Assembly (NCBI GenBank): GCA_964512985.1
Contig: CAZELI010000001.1
Span: forward strand, 124,001 to 188,000
Length of the DNA: 64,000 bases
Reading direction: 5' to 3'
Source of the DNA: CAYPGT01 sp964512985
Lineage (GTDB): Bacteria; Cyanobacteriota; Vampirovibrionia; LMEP-6097
Below the pieces are notes generated by a model. That model saw nothing but the letters and a program-made list of their open reading frames with translations. It searched no databases and was not told where the DNA came from. A program made the position numbers and the translations under genes. Below, piece after piece: positions 1 through 7,861 of the stretch. The number at the start of each line of letters is the position of its first letter. Positions within the stretch are counted from its first letter, which is position 1.

Positions 1-491
1 TGCTGATTAAATTAACTAGAGGGATTTGGGCTAATATTAATCATCCTTATTTTAGTCCGATTGCAGCAATTCCATATTTATTAAATAACGACCAGGGTTA
101 CGTTTCGTTTCTAACAGCACTTAATCGTCATGGAATTATTTCTCAAATCCCTCAGAGTATTCAAGTCGCTAGTACAGGAAGACCAAGAAAACTGAAAACT
201 CTAATTGCAGATTATGAGTTTATACAACTCAATCCCAGTCTGTTTCTGGATGGAATTGATTGGTCACCTTCTAATTCTAAAACCAGTTACTTAATAGCAA
301 GTGCAGAGAAAGCTTTACTTGACACCCTTTATCTATCAACTCGTAAGGGTAATAGATTCTCCTCTCTACCAGAATTAGATTTAAGTCAAAATTTTAATAA
401 GAAAAAATTCAAGGCATTACTTAATAAGTGTGTAACTGATAAACGTATTAAAAGTGCTATTTTATCGAAGTTTGAGAAATTGATAAATTAA
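1..491 (+). CDS. AbiEi-like antitoxin / transcriptional regulator, 3' part only
   Basis: An open frame enters the window at base 3 and ends with TAA at 489-491, giving about 162 C-terminal residues of a protein whose start lies outside. The segment IASAEKALLDTLYLS near residue 100, after a run with GRPRK, resembles the AbiEi antitoxin/DUF6088 family, whose members bind DNA through an N-terminal winged helix and pair with an AbiEii nucleotidyltransferase toxin. No AbiEii-type gene follows; the next gene starts 70 bases later and is unrelated. It may therefore be an orphan regulator, or its partner may lie upstream. Family assignment is moderate because the DNA-binding part is not visible. Confidence 0.55.
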   Translation, partial: LIKLTRGIWANINHPYFSPIAAIPYLLNNDQGYVSFLTALNRHGIISQIPQSIQVASTGRPRKLKTLIADYEFIQLNPSLFLDGIDWSPSNSKTSYLIASAEKALLDTLYLSTRKGNRFSSLPELDLSQNFNKKKFKALLNKCVTDKRIKSAILSKFEKLIN

Positions 492-560
492 AGAAATTTT
501 ACCTAATTAATTATACCTGGGTGTGAATTGGTCATTCTCTGAATGTTACAATGAACTTCT

Positions 561-1214
561 ATGCCAAATCCAACCTGGGACATATTCGGACTATGGGGTG
601 CTAGACAAGAAGCTGAAAATGAAGCTTACCAATATTTTAATGACAACATTAGACCATTACCCAAAAAAGCAGATGGAACTTGGGATATTGATAGCGGGGC
701 ATTCTCTAACAATGATGTTGATGCTTTTCGTCATGCTTACGTAAGTGGGGTTTGTACTCAAAAATACTATGAAATTTCAGCTAATCTCTTAGGACAATTT
801 AATGAACTGCTGGGTGATTTAATTCACAAACAACCACCAGAACAAAAAAATATGGATTTATGGAATAACCAGGTTGGACGTTCATATGGTAATTCTACAA
901 ATTCAAGAAATGATTTAGCAGATGCATTAAAAAAAGAACTTAAGAGTGGTGGTTTAATTACTACAACTAATCAAGATGATGATTCAAGAGCTTATAAAGC
1001 TTATTTAGTGAAGCCAGTTAAGGTTATTGAAGAAAGTGAAACAGGAAGAAATATAAGATTTTTAGATTTGAGTACAAACTTTACAATGTCTCGGGAAGAA
1101 TTTGTCAGTAAAATTAACTCAGGAGAATATCCTGGCTATGCTGTTGTGCTCATTAATGATATTGAAACACCAATTTCCAAGTCAGACGGAACATTAGGGA
1201 ATAATCTCGGATGA
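561..1214 (+). CDS. Putative DUF6973-type effector domain protein
   Basis: The 217-residue protein has no signal peptide or membrane segment. Its first half carries DAFRHAY (around residue 55) and MDLWNNQVGR (around residue 97). This His/Asn arrangement recalls the DUF6973-type domain found at the C-terminus of polymorphic toxins, where a DAFRHA helix is followed by a DLxNNxxGR motif. Here the domain stands alone rather than at the end of a large secreted protein. The gene overlaps the next, a small membrane protein, by four bases (ATGA), so the two are translationally coupled. A toxin/immunity pair is the simplest reading, but catalytic activity is not established. No clear Shine-Dalgarno sequence precedes the ATG. 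Confidence 0.5.
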   Translation: MPNPTWDIFGLWGARQEAENEAYQYFNDNIRPLPKKADGTWDIDSGAFSNNDVDAFRHAYVSGVCTQKYYEISANLLGQFNELLGDLIHKQPPEQKNMDLWNNQVGRSYGNSTNSRNDLADALKKELKSGGLITTTNQDDDSRAYKAYLVKPVKVIEESETGRNIRFLDLSTNFTMSREEFVSKINSGEYPGYAVVLINDIETPISKSDGTLGNNLG

Positions 1215-1723
1215 TTATAGAGGCTATAATTCTTTTTATACATGGTTTATTAATTTACTTTGCTCCAGCATTGTTGTTCAAAGCAATACTTACTAAGCAT
1301 TTTTCGTTTAGCTCATACTGTATTGCTCAACTAATAATCTTTTCGGAAAGAGCTTATTTGATTGGAGCATATGAAGTTGGTGGACCACCAAGTTTATTTA
1401 GTAAACTTCCAGGTGCATTGATATATTTAATTCTTACTCTTCTTGCTACCAAGTTAATTGTTAGTATATTAAAGTTCACAAGTTCTTGGTTCTCTATTTT
1501 ACTTGGTAGCACTTTAGGCACTCTCGGTGTCTTTTTAATTACTTGTTTCTATGATAGAAGTATGAGTCCACTATATCCTATATCAAACATAAACCCTTTA
1601 TTTGGAACTATTCCAGAATCTTTGATTGGTGAATTTCTAACTTGGTGCCTAATAATCAGTCTATGTATTTTTGCTTTTAGATTGTTACAAAATAGAGTGG
1701 TATTAAAATCAGCTAAATCTTAG
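1211..1723 (+). CDS. Small polytopic membrane protein, possible immunity partner
   Basis: The protein has 170 residues and four to five hydrophobic segments (roughly residues 2-24, 32-50, 66-86, 94-116 and 140-160). I recognise no enzyme motif. Its ATG lies inside the last codon of the DUF6973-like gene, so both are made from one transcript. Small membrane proteins directly downstream of a toxin domain are often immunity proteins, and that is the inferred role; a transport or anchoring role cannot be excluded. The gene ends convergently against hflX, with only eight bases between the two stop codons and no visible terminator hairpin. Confidence 0.5.
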   Translation: MIIEAIILFIHGLLIYFAPALLFKAILTKHFSFSSYCIAQLIIFSERAYLIGAYEVGGPPSLFSKLPGALIYLILTLLATKLIVSILKFTSSWFSILLGSTLGTLGVFLITCFYDRSMSPLYPISNINPLFGTIPESLIGEFLTWCLIISLCIFAFRLLQNRVVLKSAKS

Positions 1724-1731
1724 AATTAAAT

Positions 1732-2943
1732 CTATGCCTTTTGAGTTGTAACCTTCTTACTAATACTCCCCGTCAACTCTTCAAGTCCAACTGCATCTAA
1801 CGCAGACACCACTTGTGGACTGAATCTTGCGTATTTATCTAGTAAACCAGCAATGTAGTTTTGTTTGTCATTCTCTGACCAAGGTTTCTCTTTTAGTAAA
1901 TCTGCTTTATTAAACACATAAATTTTAGGTGTGTCTTTCCCGTCTAGTAATTCATCTAGTATCTCTTCTACTACCCTGATCTTCATGTGGATATTCGGGT
2001 CATTGATATCAATCACATGTAGAATCAAGTCAGCGTCTACTATCTCTGCAAGTGTCGTCTTAAATGCTTTAATCAAATCAGGAGGTAAGTCTTGAATGAA
2101 ACCGATAGTGTCAGCAATCATCAGCTTACTACCCCAGCTGCCATCAGTGCTGGCTAAAAACAACTCTCCTACTTTAGAATCTAGTGTCGCAAACAACGCA
2201 TCAGCAATATAAACATCCTTCTTCTTGGTAAGAGCTTTAATTAGAGTGCTTTTCCCAGCGTTAGTATATCCTGCAAGCGCCACGGTCTTCTGGTGACGTT
2301 CTCTACGAGTGTCGCGTTGACGTTTTTGTATTTCTCCATAGGATTTGATCTTCTCTTCAACCAACTGCAAGCGCTTCTTTAAGTGACGCTTCATGATCTC
2401 AGTATTCGTTTCACCGATACCTACTCCACCGATACCACCAGCTTGACGAGAGAGTTCTAGACCCATTCCAAATATTCTAGGACCCATATGTTTGATACTT
2501 GCTAGTTCGATTTGTAACTTAGCTTCAGCGGTAGTTGCATGCTTATCAAAGATCTTAAGTATCAAATCCACTCTATCCCAGACTTTGATCTTCTTAGGAG
2601 TGCCTACTCTACCAAGTTCCTTGAGACGTTCTATCTCTAATTCAGTGAGATATTCTTCTAAGTTATAGATTTGTTTGGGCTTAAGTATATTATTCAGAAT
2701 AACGAGGTCTACATTCTCTCCGCCGCCAGCTTCCTTAAACAATACTTCCACCTTGCCGCGACCTACATAGGTGTTATAGTCAGGCTTAGAGCGTTTCTGG
2801 TAAGTCTTAAGTATACTTACACCACCATAGGTTTTAACTAAACTATCCAACTCTTCTAGTCTTAAATTATATTCAGCTGGATCGGTGCCCAGATCTACTA
2901 TATCTATTAATATGGCACGTTCTTTAGTAACAAGATTAGTCAT
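1732..2943 (-). CDS. hflX: GTPase HflX
   Basis: HflX is a ribosome-associated GTPase that splits stalled or stress-inactivated 70S ribosomes. The 403-residue protein has the family N-terminal domain, then a helical linker with RQRDTRRERH near residue 210, and the G domain: P-loop GYTNAGKST (around 225), DTIGF for G3 and NKAD for G4. The HflX signature GGIGGVGIGE precedes the coiled linker. Its ATG overlaps the stop of the upstream aminotransferase gene by four bases, so the two form an operon. Length is within the usual 360-430 residues. No unusual residue was noticed. Confidence 0.95.
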   Translation of the reverse strand: MTNLVTKERAILIDIVDLGTDPAEYNLRLEELDSLVKTYGGVSILKTYQKRSKPDYNTYVGRGKVEVLFKEAGGGENVDLVILNNILKPKQIYNLEEYLTELEIERLKELGRVGTPKKIKVWDRVDLILKIFDKHATTAEAKLQIELASIKHMGPRIFGMGLELSRQAGGIGGVGIGETNTEIMKRHLKKRLQLVEEKIKSYGEIQKRQRDTRRERHQKTVALAGYTNAGKSTLIKALTKKKDVYIADALFATLDSKVGELFLASTDGSWGSKLMIADTIGFIQDLPPDLIKAFKTTLAEIVDADLILHVIDINDPNIHMKIRVVEEILDELLDGKDTPKIYVFNKADLLKEKPWSENDKQNYIAGLLDKYARFSPQVVSALDAVGLEELTGSISKKVTTQKA

Positions 2944-4244
2944 GCTGCTTGCATTCCGTGCATTTGTTTACTAACTTCTAGAATGCGTTTGGCAACTTCT
3001 TCTAACTTAGCTTCTGGTAAACCACAAGTAGGAATGCGTAAAAATTGCCCTGAGATAAGCGGAGCATATAATCTATTCTCTAGTAATTTCTTGTAAAATA
3101 CCTCTGCAAAAGTAGAGTTTTGATATTTATGATTATCAATCATTAGCGATATAAAGAATCCACTATCTGGTCTTATGAGTCTGTATTGCTCTTCTAGTTT
3201 ACCTTTCATTGATTCTATAAAGTAATCGCGGCGTTTATTCATTAATTTAGAAGTCTCTTTCTGAAACTCATGAATATTAGCAAGTTTATTTTTATCTTCA
3301 AGTATATTAATAGCGATTTCTTGTCCAATTCTTGAAGCATTACTAAAAGTACCTCTAACGCAGCCACCAGCTATGTCTTTCCAAGAACGCGCAGCTTCCT
3401 CATCTGTAGTTAATAGTGTCGCTGAACCGATTCTAGCCCCATACATCGCAAAGCTCTTAGACACTGTACCTGCGATAATGAGTTTGAATTTAGGGCTGTC
3501 AATTTTTTTGAATAAATTAGGGACGAAACTTAGTCTGCAATAATCCTTACCGTCTGGTCCAAAATCTAGATATGCAGTATCAAGGATAATAATTATCTCT
3601 CTATCGTTATACTTGGATAATATTTCACCGATCTCATTCCAAGCATTCACGCCAAAGTCCTTGCCTAGAGGATTATCAAATGGTGTATTCATCACTAGGA
3701 TAATGCGAGCATCTGATTTAAATGCAATCAAGTTCTTAATAGTAGTTTCAAAAGCAACTAAATTAAAATTATCCTCAGCATCTAAAATATCAAAATTAAT
3801 TAGTGGTTTACGTTTGATCGCAAGCGTAATACTGTCGTAACCCGCCCAATGTGGGCTATGAGTGATGATTTGATCATTCTCGCTAGTACATGCTAGTAAT
3901 GCAGTCGCGATAGCGTTAGTTCCGCCAGAGGTAACTATCTCAGAACGGTATACACCTTGATCGAAAAGTGCTTTGCAAATGTTTTTACCAAGAAACTCTT
4001 CACTAAGTTTCTCTGCAAGTCCAGAGATGCCAGGGCTAGGAGCATATTCAAAATTAATACTGAGCGAAGAAAGTTCTCTTGCAGTTTCTAATACCGCTTC
4101 TGGAACTATAACTTTACCTTTATCATCAGCAGCCGAACCAATAATAGCCGTCAATTTATCAGGAGATGTATCTTTAGATGCCATCTGGATCAGCCCCATA
4201 ATTGGGTCTTTGCTTACTCTAGCTTCGGTTTCGTAAAATGCCAT
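2940..4244 (-). CDS. PLP-dependent class I/II aminotransferase
   Basis: A 434-residue fold-type I aminotransferase. The Schiff-base lysine sits in GTVSKSFAMYGARIG (around residue 260), matching the SxSKxxxxxGxRxG pattern of class I/II enzymes. The upstream Asp that holds the pyridine nitrogen lies in ILDTAYLDFG, and a C-terminal FLRIPTCG provides the substrate-carboxylate Arg. The exact amino acid substrate cannot be read from sequence; aspartate, aromatic or branched-chain transamination are all possible. It is the first gene of an operon with hflX. A palindromic repeat occupies the short upstream region shared with the divergent acyltransferase gene. Confidence 0.85.
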   Translation of the reverse strand: MAFYETEARVSKDPIMGLIQMASKDTSPDKLTAIIGSAADDKGKVIVPEAVLETARELSSLSINFEYAPSPGISGLAEKLSEEFLGKNICKALFDQGVYRSEIVTSGGTNAIATALLACTSENDQIITHSPHWAGYDSITLAIKRKPLINFDILDAEDNFNLVAFETTIKNLIAFKSDARIILVMNTPFDNPLGKDFGVNAWNEIGEILSKYNDREIIIILDTAYLDFGPDGKDYCRLSFVPNLFKKIDSPKFKLIIAGTVSKSFAMYGARIGSATLLTTDEEAARSWKDIAGGCVRGTFSNASRIGQEIAINILEDKNKLANIHEFQKETSKLMNKRRDYFIESMKGKLEEQYRLIRPDSGFFISLMIDNHKYQNSTFAEVFYKKLLENRLYAPLISGQFLRIPTCGLPEAKLEEVAKRILEVSKQMHGMQAA

Positions 4245-4269
4245 AACTAAGCTAGTTTAGCATAATTCA

Positions 4270-4309
4270 CGTCATCGCGAGGAGCGCGAAGCGCGACGTG
4301 GCGATCCCA
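4270..4309. repeat. Palindromic repeat family P1, copy 1
   Basis: The sequence runs CGTCATCGCGAGGAGCGCGA then AGCGCGACGTGGCGATCCC and folds into a hairpin with a GAA tip (GCGCGAAGCGC). Two further copies occur, at 5803-5836 and, in frame, inside metH at 44046-44080. Compared with those, the tip stem here is longer on both sides, so the change is compensated. It lies between divergent genes and encodes nothing. Confidence 0.8.
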
Positions 4310-4333
4310 TAAATATTGTAAAATCTACATGTA

Positions 4334-4987
4334 ATGGAAACTTTATTAAAAAAAATCAAAGACCTATATTATTACTCAAGCTTAAGTGTGTTTGCACAAT
4401 GGTTCTCGAATATATTTTTTGTAAATCCATACTTTCATATTATTAAACGAACTACTATTGAACAGATCGGTAAGCCGCTTGATCCTAAACAAAACTATAT
4501 TTTTGTTTCTAATCACCGCTCCTATGATGACCCTCCTCTCTTAGGACATTCAGTACGGTATCCAGTGGCTTTTATTGCCAAGAAGGAATTATTCTCCAAC
4601 CCTTTTCTACGTTTATTTATGATCCTTACCAGTACGATTTCTATTGATAGAGAGAATGCAGAATCACAAACTTTTAAATCTGCTAAGAAAGCTTTGCAAA
4701 CATATGGAGTTTTTAAGGCATGGGGTGTCGGAGTGTTTATTGAAGGAACTCGCTCTTTGCATCCAGATATGCTCGGCAAACCTAATAAGGGACCGATATT
4801 CTTGGCAAGGTTAGCCAAAGTACCCTTAGTACCGATTGGTATAACTTATAAAAATGATAAAGAGATAGTGGTTAAGATTGGTGAGCCTTATGAGATAGAT
4901 TATAAAGGTGATCTTATGGATCAAGCCTGGGACTGCTTAGAGAAGATATCTAAACTTTGTGATTATAAGGTGCCCGAAAGAAAATAA
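4334..4987 (+). CDS. 1-acyl-sn-glycerol-3-phosphate acyltransferase (PlsC family)
   Basis: The 217-residue protein has the acyltransferase motif I NHRSYDDPP (NHxxxxD, around residue 58) and motif III EGTRS (around 138). A further PLVPIGITY segment matches the family's motif IV region. These enzymes acylate lysophosphatidic acid at the inner membrane during phospholipid synthesis. The N-terminus has a hydrophobic stretch (about residues 15-30) that could hold it to the membrane. It is a single gene on this strand, convergent with the superoxide dismutase gene seven bases downstream. Substrate specificity within the PlsC superfamily is not certain. Confidence 0.85.
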   Translation: METLLKKIKDLYYYSSLSVFAQWFSNIFFVNPYFHIIKRTTIEQIGKPLDPKQNYIFVSNHRSYDDPPLLGHSVRYPVAFIAKKELFSNPFLRLFMILTSTISIDRENAESQTFKSAKKALQTYGVFKAWGVGVFIEGTRSLHPDMLGKPNKGPIFLARLAKVPLVPIGITYKNDKEIVVKIGEPYEIDYKGDLMDQAWDCLEKISKLCDYKVPERK

Positions 4988-4993
4988 TATTGG

Positions 4994-5746
4994 TTAATTA
5001 AACAACATTGTCATAGCATCATAGCGGCGTGAAACTAAGTCCCAGTCAATGATTCCTGAAAATACTTCTATATATTTAGCTTTACCTTCAGCGCCAAAGT
5101 CAATTACATAAGCATGTTCATAAACATCTAATGCAAGTATCGGCATCACGAAATTAGGAAAGTTTGCACTGTGATCTTCTAGTCCGTAGTTTAGTAATTT
5201 ACCATTAAGTAAGTTAAGAGCAGTCACTGACCAGCCTTTCATTTGGCTAGCGATCTGGGTGAGGTTAGTAAAGTAAGTATCAAAACTACCATAGCTTGTC
5301 TCTATAGCTTTGTTGAGAGCTGCTGAACGTTTAGTAGTAGCTGTGCTCATATTAGAGAAATAAATATCATGAAGCGCCATACCATTAAGCGCAAAAGCTA
5401 GGTTCTTAAGTGAGGTCTCATTAATATTATTAGCACGCATTTCTGCTTCTGCGGTGTTTACTTTATTGATATAACCTTCGTAAAGACCTAGGTGTGCTTG
5501 AATATTCTCTGCACTAAGTCCAAGCTTGTCGTTTTTAGTTAAAGCTGTGAAATCTTTCTTAGTATATTTGGTACCGTCGTAGACTGGAAATAAACTAGCA
5601 TCATTACCGTGAGATAAGCTTACTGCCTTGGCTTTAACCGCCGGCGCACATGCTGTCAGACCCGTAAGCCCTATCGCTGCTGCTGTCACTCCTAATCCTG
5701 CTAGAAATGTTCTACGATCGATTCCCTTGTTAGTCTTTGTTTCCAT
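4994..5746 (-). CDS. Exported Fe/Mn superoxide dismutase with Tat lipoprotein-type signal
   Basis: The first 35 residues form a Tat signal (DRRTFLAGLG, twin Arg) ending in a lipobox-like LTAC, so the enzyme is probably exported folded with its metal and anchored to a membrane. The rest is an Fe/Mn superoxide dismutase. The four metal ligands are visible as His in QAHLG, His in MALHDIYF, and Asp and His in DVYEHAY. The loop after the first ligand is one residue shorter than usual and lacks the second-shell KHH motif. The Gln expected in Fe enzymes is replaced by Gly, as in Mn enzymes, yet no Gln is seen at the Mn-type position (EDHS). Metal preference is therefore unclear. It detoxifies superoxide outside the cytoplasm. 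Confidence 0.85.
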   Translation of the reverse strand: METKTNKGIDRRTFLAGLGVTAAAIGLTGLTACAPAVKAKAVSLSHGNDASLFPVYDGTKYTKKDFTALTKNDKLGLSAENIQAHLGLYEGYINKVNTAEAEMRANNINETSLKNLAFALNGMALHDIYFSNMSTATTKRSAALNKAIETSYGSFDTYFTNLTQIASQMKGWSVTALNLLNGKLLNYGLEDHSANFPNFVMPILALDVYEHAYVIDFGAEGKAKYIEVFSGIIDWDLVSRRYDAMTMLFN

Positions 5747-5802
5747 GAGACTAATTATAACTCATGTCGAAATGTCTATTAGGTGAACAAATACCCGTCA
5801 GC

Positions 5803-5836
5803 CGTCATCGCGAGGAGCGAAGCGACGTGGCGATCC
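5803..5836. repeat. Palindromic repeat family P1, copy 2
   Basis: This copy reads CGTCATCGCGAGGAGCGAAG followed by CGACGTGGCGATCCA, with the shorter hairpin tip GCGAAGC. It is a near match to the copies at 4270-4309 and inside metH. It lies between the superoxide dismutase gene and the 388-residue Ala/Gln-rich gene, both on the minus strand, and is non-coding. Confidence 0.8.
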
Positions 5837-5858
5837 AGTATTGAATTTGTTAGTAAAA

Positions 5859-7025
5859 TTAAGCTGCTACTTGATATTGAGGAGTAGTTACTACTGGTGC
5901 TTGTGCTTGAAGTGGCTGAGCAATAGTTTGTGCGGTGTTATTAAAACCAGCAACATTGTTGTGATGTAATAATTGTTCTTGTGAATGGTTTATTACTCTA
6001 AGGCATCTTTCGCAATCTGCTGCTAGCTGAGGTACTTGTTTAGATGTAGCTTGAATTATTTCTACTAATTTAGTTAGATTTGTAAGTTTTGCTGCAACAG
6101 AAGGACTATCAAAATATCTAGAAAGTTTAGCGCCTCTTGATATTCCTTCTATGGCCTGTGCAGGATTATTAGCTAAAGCTAAGCCTATAGCCTTGAATGC
6201 GAGTTGAGTAATTTCAGGATTTTTAGTACTCCCAAAATTATTTATTAAAGATGCAACAGCACTACTCGCTACTGCTCTTGGGCTATGTTGTACAAATTGC
6301 GGGAGAGCGTTATCTATTTTCTTTATGATTGCATCGCTTGCTTGAACTCTTTCAGTTATGCTTAGATTTCGGGTACCATACATAGGTTCATTATCAATGC
6401 TACGAAGTACTTCACGTATACCACGTTGAGCAGCTCGACTTGTCATTGATGCAAATGATTGCTCTGGACTTGGATTTAAATTAGCTTCTGTTGATTGAGC
6501 TGCTAGTGGATTTAGAGCTAAATCGATTAAAGATTGAAGAGCGATATCAGATGTAGCTATAGCTGTAGAGCTAGTGCGATTTTGTATTATTTGGGTAAGC
6601 TCGGGTTCAATTAAATTTCTTAATTTGTCACCAAGCTCTGCTCTTTGAGCCGGATTAGTAATTGACATTAAAACTTGTGGAGCAAAAATATCAGTAATTT
6701 TAGTGAGAGAAGGAATTATATTTGCTGGTATGCCAAGACCCTCAATTTTTGCAGCTAAGCCTCTAATAATCATTTTTTCTGGACTTTCCGTAATTGCTGG
6801 AGTTTGTGGTTGATCAAAACTTGTTGTAGCTGAGTAGTTAGTTGCTACAGGAGTAGTAGATGTAGCATTATTATTCGGAGCAGCTAGGGCAGTTGCAATA
6901 TTAGGATAAGTAGCATTTGTATTTGCTATTGGTCCAGCTGGTATTTGTGGAGCATGTGGTGGAAAATTAAGTGTAGGTCTTTCTGTGCCTGTTACTTGTG
7001 CTAATGCCGCTTGTAATTGTTCCAT
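5859..7025 (-). CDS. Ala/Thr/Gln/Pro-rich protein of unknown function
   Basis: I do not recognise this 388-residue protein. It lacks a signal peptide and membrane segments. Residues 1-80 are low complexity (Pro, Asn, Ala, Thr). Residues 85-340 look helical, with recurring short amphipathic segments such as ELGDKLRNLIEPEL and FKAIGLALANNPAQA, suggestive of an alpha-solenoid-like fold. The tail is again Gln/Ala-rich and ends QVAA. A strong promoter (TTGACA, 18 bases, TATAAT at 7050-7079) and a purine-rich ribosome site precede it. The next gene upstream on the same strand has similar composition and promoter layout, so the two are probably related and co-regulated. Confidence 0.6.
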   Translation of the reverse strand: MEQLQAALAQVTGTERPTLNFPPHAPQIPAGPIANTNATYPNIATALAAPNNNATSTTPVATNYSATTSFDQPQTPAITESPEKMIIRGLAAKIEGLGIPANIIPSLTKITDIFAPQVLMSITNPAQRAELGDKLRNLIEPELTQIIQNRTSSTAIATSDIALQSLIDLALNPLAAQSTEANLNPSPEQSFASMTSRAAQRGIREVLRSIDNEPMYGTRNLSITERVQASDAIIKKIDNALPQFVQHSPRAVASSAVASLINNFGSTKNPEITQLAFKAIGLALANNPAQAIEGISRGAKLSRYFDSPSVAAKLTNLTKLVEIIQATSKQVPQLAADCERCLRVINHSQEQLLHHNNVAGFNNTAQTIAQPLQAQAPVVTTPQYQVAA

Positions 7026-7049
7026 CTTCTTTTCTTCCTCTTTATATTA

Positions 7050-7079
7050 ATTATACGAAACCATGATTCTAAATGTCAA
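7050..7079 (-). promoter_or_regulatory. Sigma70-type promoter of the 388-residue gene
   Basis: On the minus strand a perfect TTGACA (7079-7074) and a perfect TATAAT (7055-7050) are separated by 18 bases. About 25 bases of purine-rich leader lead to the ATG at 7025. Both hexamers match consensus exactly, so high constitutive expression is likely. Confidence 0.75.
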
Positions 7080-7098
7080 GCTATATCAAAGAAAGATT

Positions 7099-7812
7099 CT
7101 AAGCCGCTGTAGTTTTAGCTGGAGTTAACATTTGCATCAGCGCAGCCATTGGATCTTGTGCTGCTGCTTGAGGAGCCGCTTGTGGAGTTAATGTATTGTT
7201 TGCTGTATTAGCGTTGGTTATTGCTGGGACTTGATTGTTTGGAATAGTAGTAGTCATGCTACCAGCAGTAGGATTCATAGGATCATAAGTAGCAGTTGTT
7301 GGATTAGCTTGAGCTTGTGGAGCTGTAGTTTCTGGAGTTGTTAGCATTTGCATTAATTGTGTCATCATTGCTTGATCCTCTGCACTTGTTTGAGGATTGG
7401 TTGCTTGAGCTACTGGAGCTGCCTGTGTTGGCGCTTGTACTGGAGTTTGCACTATTGCTGGAGCTGGTAAGAATTTCGCAATAAAATTCATAATTTGTGT
7501 AACTGTGTCTTGAGGGAAAATTGTACTGAGTAATTTCCCAACTTGTTCTAATACTGGTCCATGTGCCAGTACTGGAGCTGGTTGTGCTACTACTGTTGGC
7601 GTAGGTTCTGCTATTGGAACAGGGGTTTGTATTGGTGATGGTGTTGCTAATCCAGTAGCTGAAGTTCTGCTTTGGTCATGAAAAGCAGTAGCATTTGCTG
7701 TACTTTGGTCTGTAGTAGCCGTTGTAGTCTGTGGTGCTGGCCCTACCCCTACTCCTACTCCTGATGCTGGCAATATACCTACTGCTTGCCCAAGTTGTTT
7801 CAATAATTCCAT
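7099..7812 (-). CDS. Low-complexity Ala/Thr/Pro/Gln-rich protein
   Basis: I do not recognise this 237-residue protein. It is almost entirely Ala, Thr, Pro, Gln and Val. A short helical core (about residues 85-120) is flanked by disordered sequence. A segment is repeated: MTQLMQMLTTPETTA (around residue 150) and MAALMQMLTPAKTTAA at the very C-terminus. There is no signal peptide. A promoter-like element (TTGACA, 18 bases, TATTGT) lies just upstream at 7832-7861. It lies upstream of the 388-residue gene in the same orientation, with a 73-base gap that holds the latter's own promoter. A scaffold or surface/interaction role is possible but not shown. Confidence 0.55.
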   Translation of the reverse strand: MELLKQLGQAVGILPASGVGVGVGPAPQTTTATTDQSTANATAFHDQSRTSATGLATPSPIQTPVPIAEPTPTVVAQPAPVLAHGPVLEQVGKLLSTIFPQDTVTQIMNFIAKFLPAPAIVQTPVQAPTQAAPVAQATNPQTSAEDQAMMTQLMQMLTTPETTAPQAQANPTTATYDPMNPTAGSMTTTIPNNQVPAITNANTANNTLTPQAAPQAAAQDPMAALMQMLTPAKTTAA

Positions 7813-7831
7813 ATAATAAACCTCACCTATA

Positions 7832-7861
7832 ACAATACCACATTACATATTTATATGTCAA
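7832..7861 (-). promoter_or_regulatory. Likely promoter of the 237-residue gene
   Basis: On the minus strand TTGACA (7861-7856) is followed after 18 bases by TATTGT (7837-7832). The -35 is perfect, the -10 is weaker. The -35 box overlaps the stop codon of the upstream cysteine-cluster gene, and a GAGGT-like ribosome site lies before the ATG. Confidence 0.55.

Noticed and set aside
523..744. A 73-residue frame overlapping the start of the DUF6973-like gene
   Set aside because: It reads the same DNA in another frame, has no recognisable features and ends early, while the 561-1214 frame carries conserved motifs.
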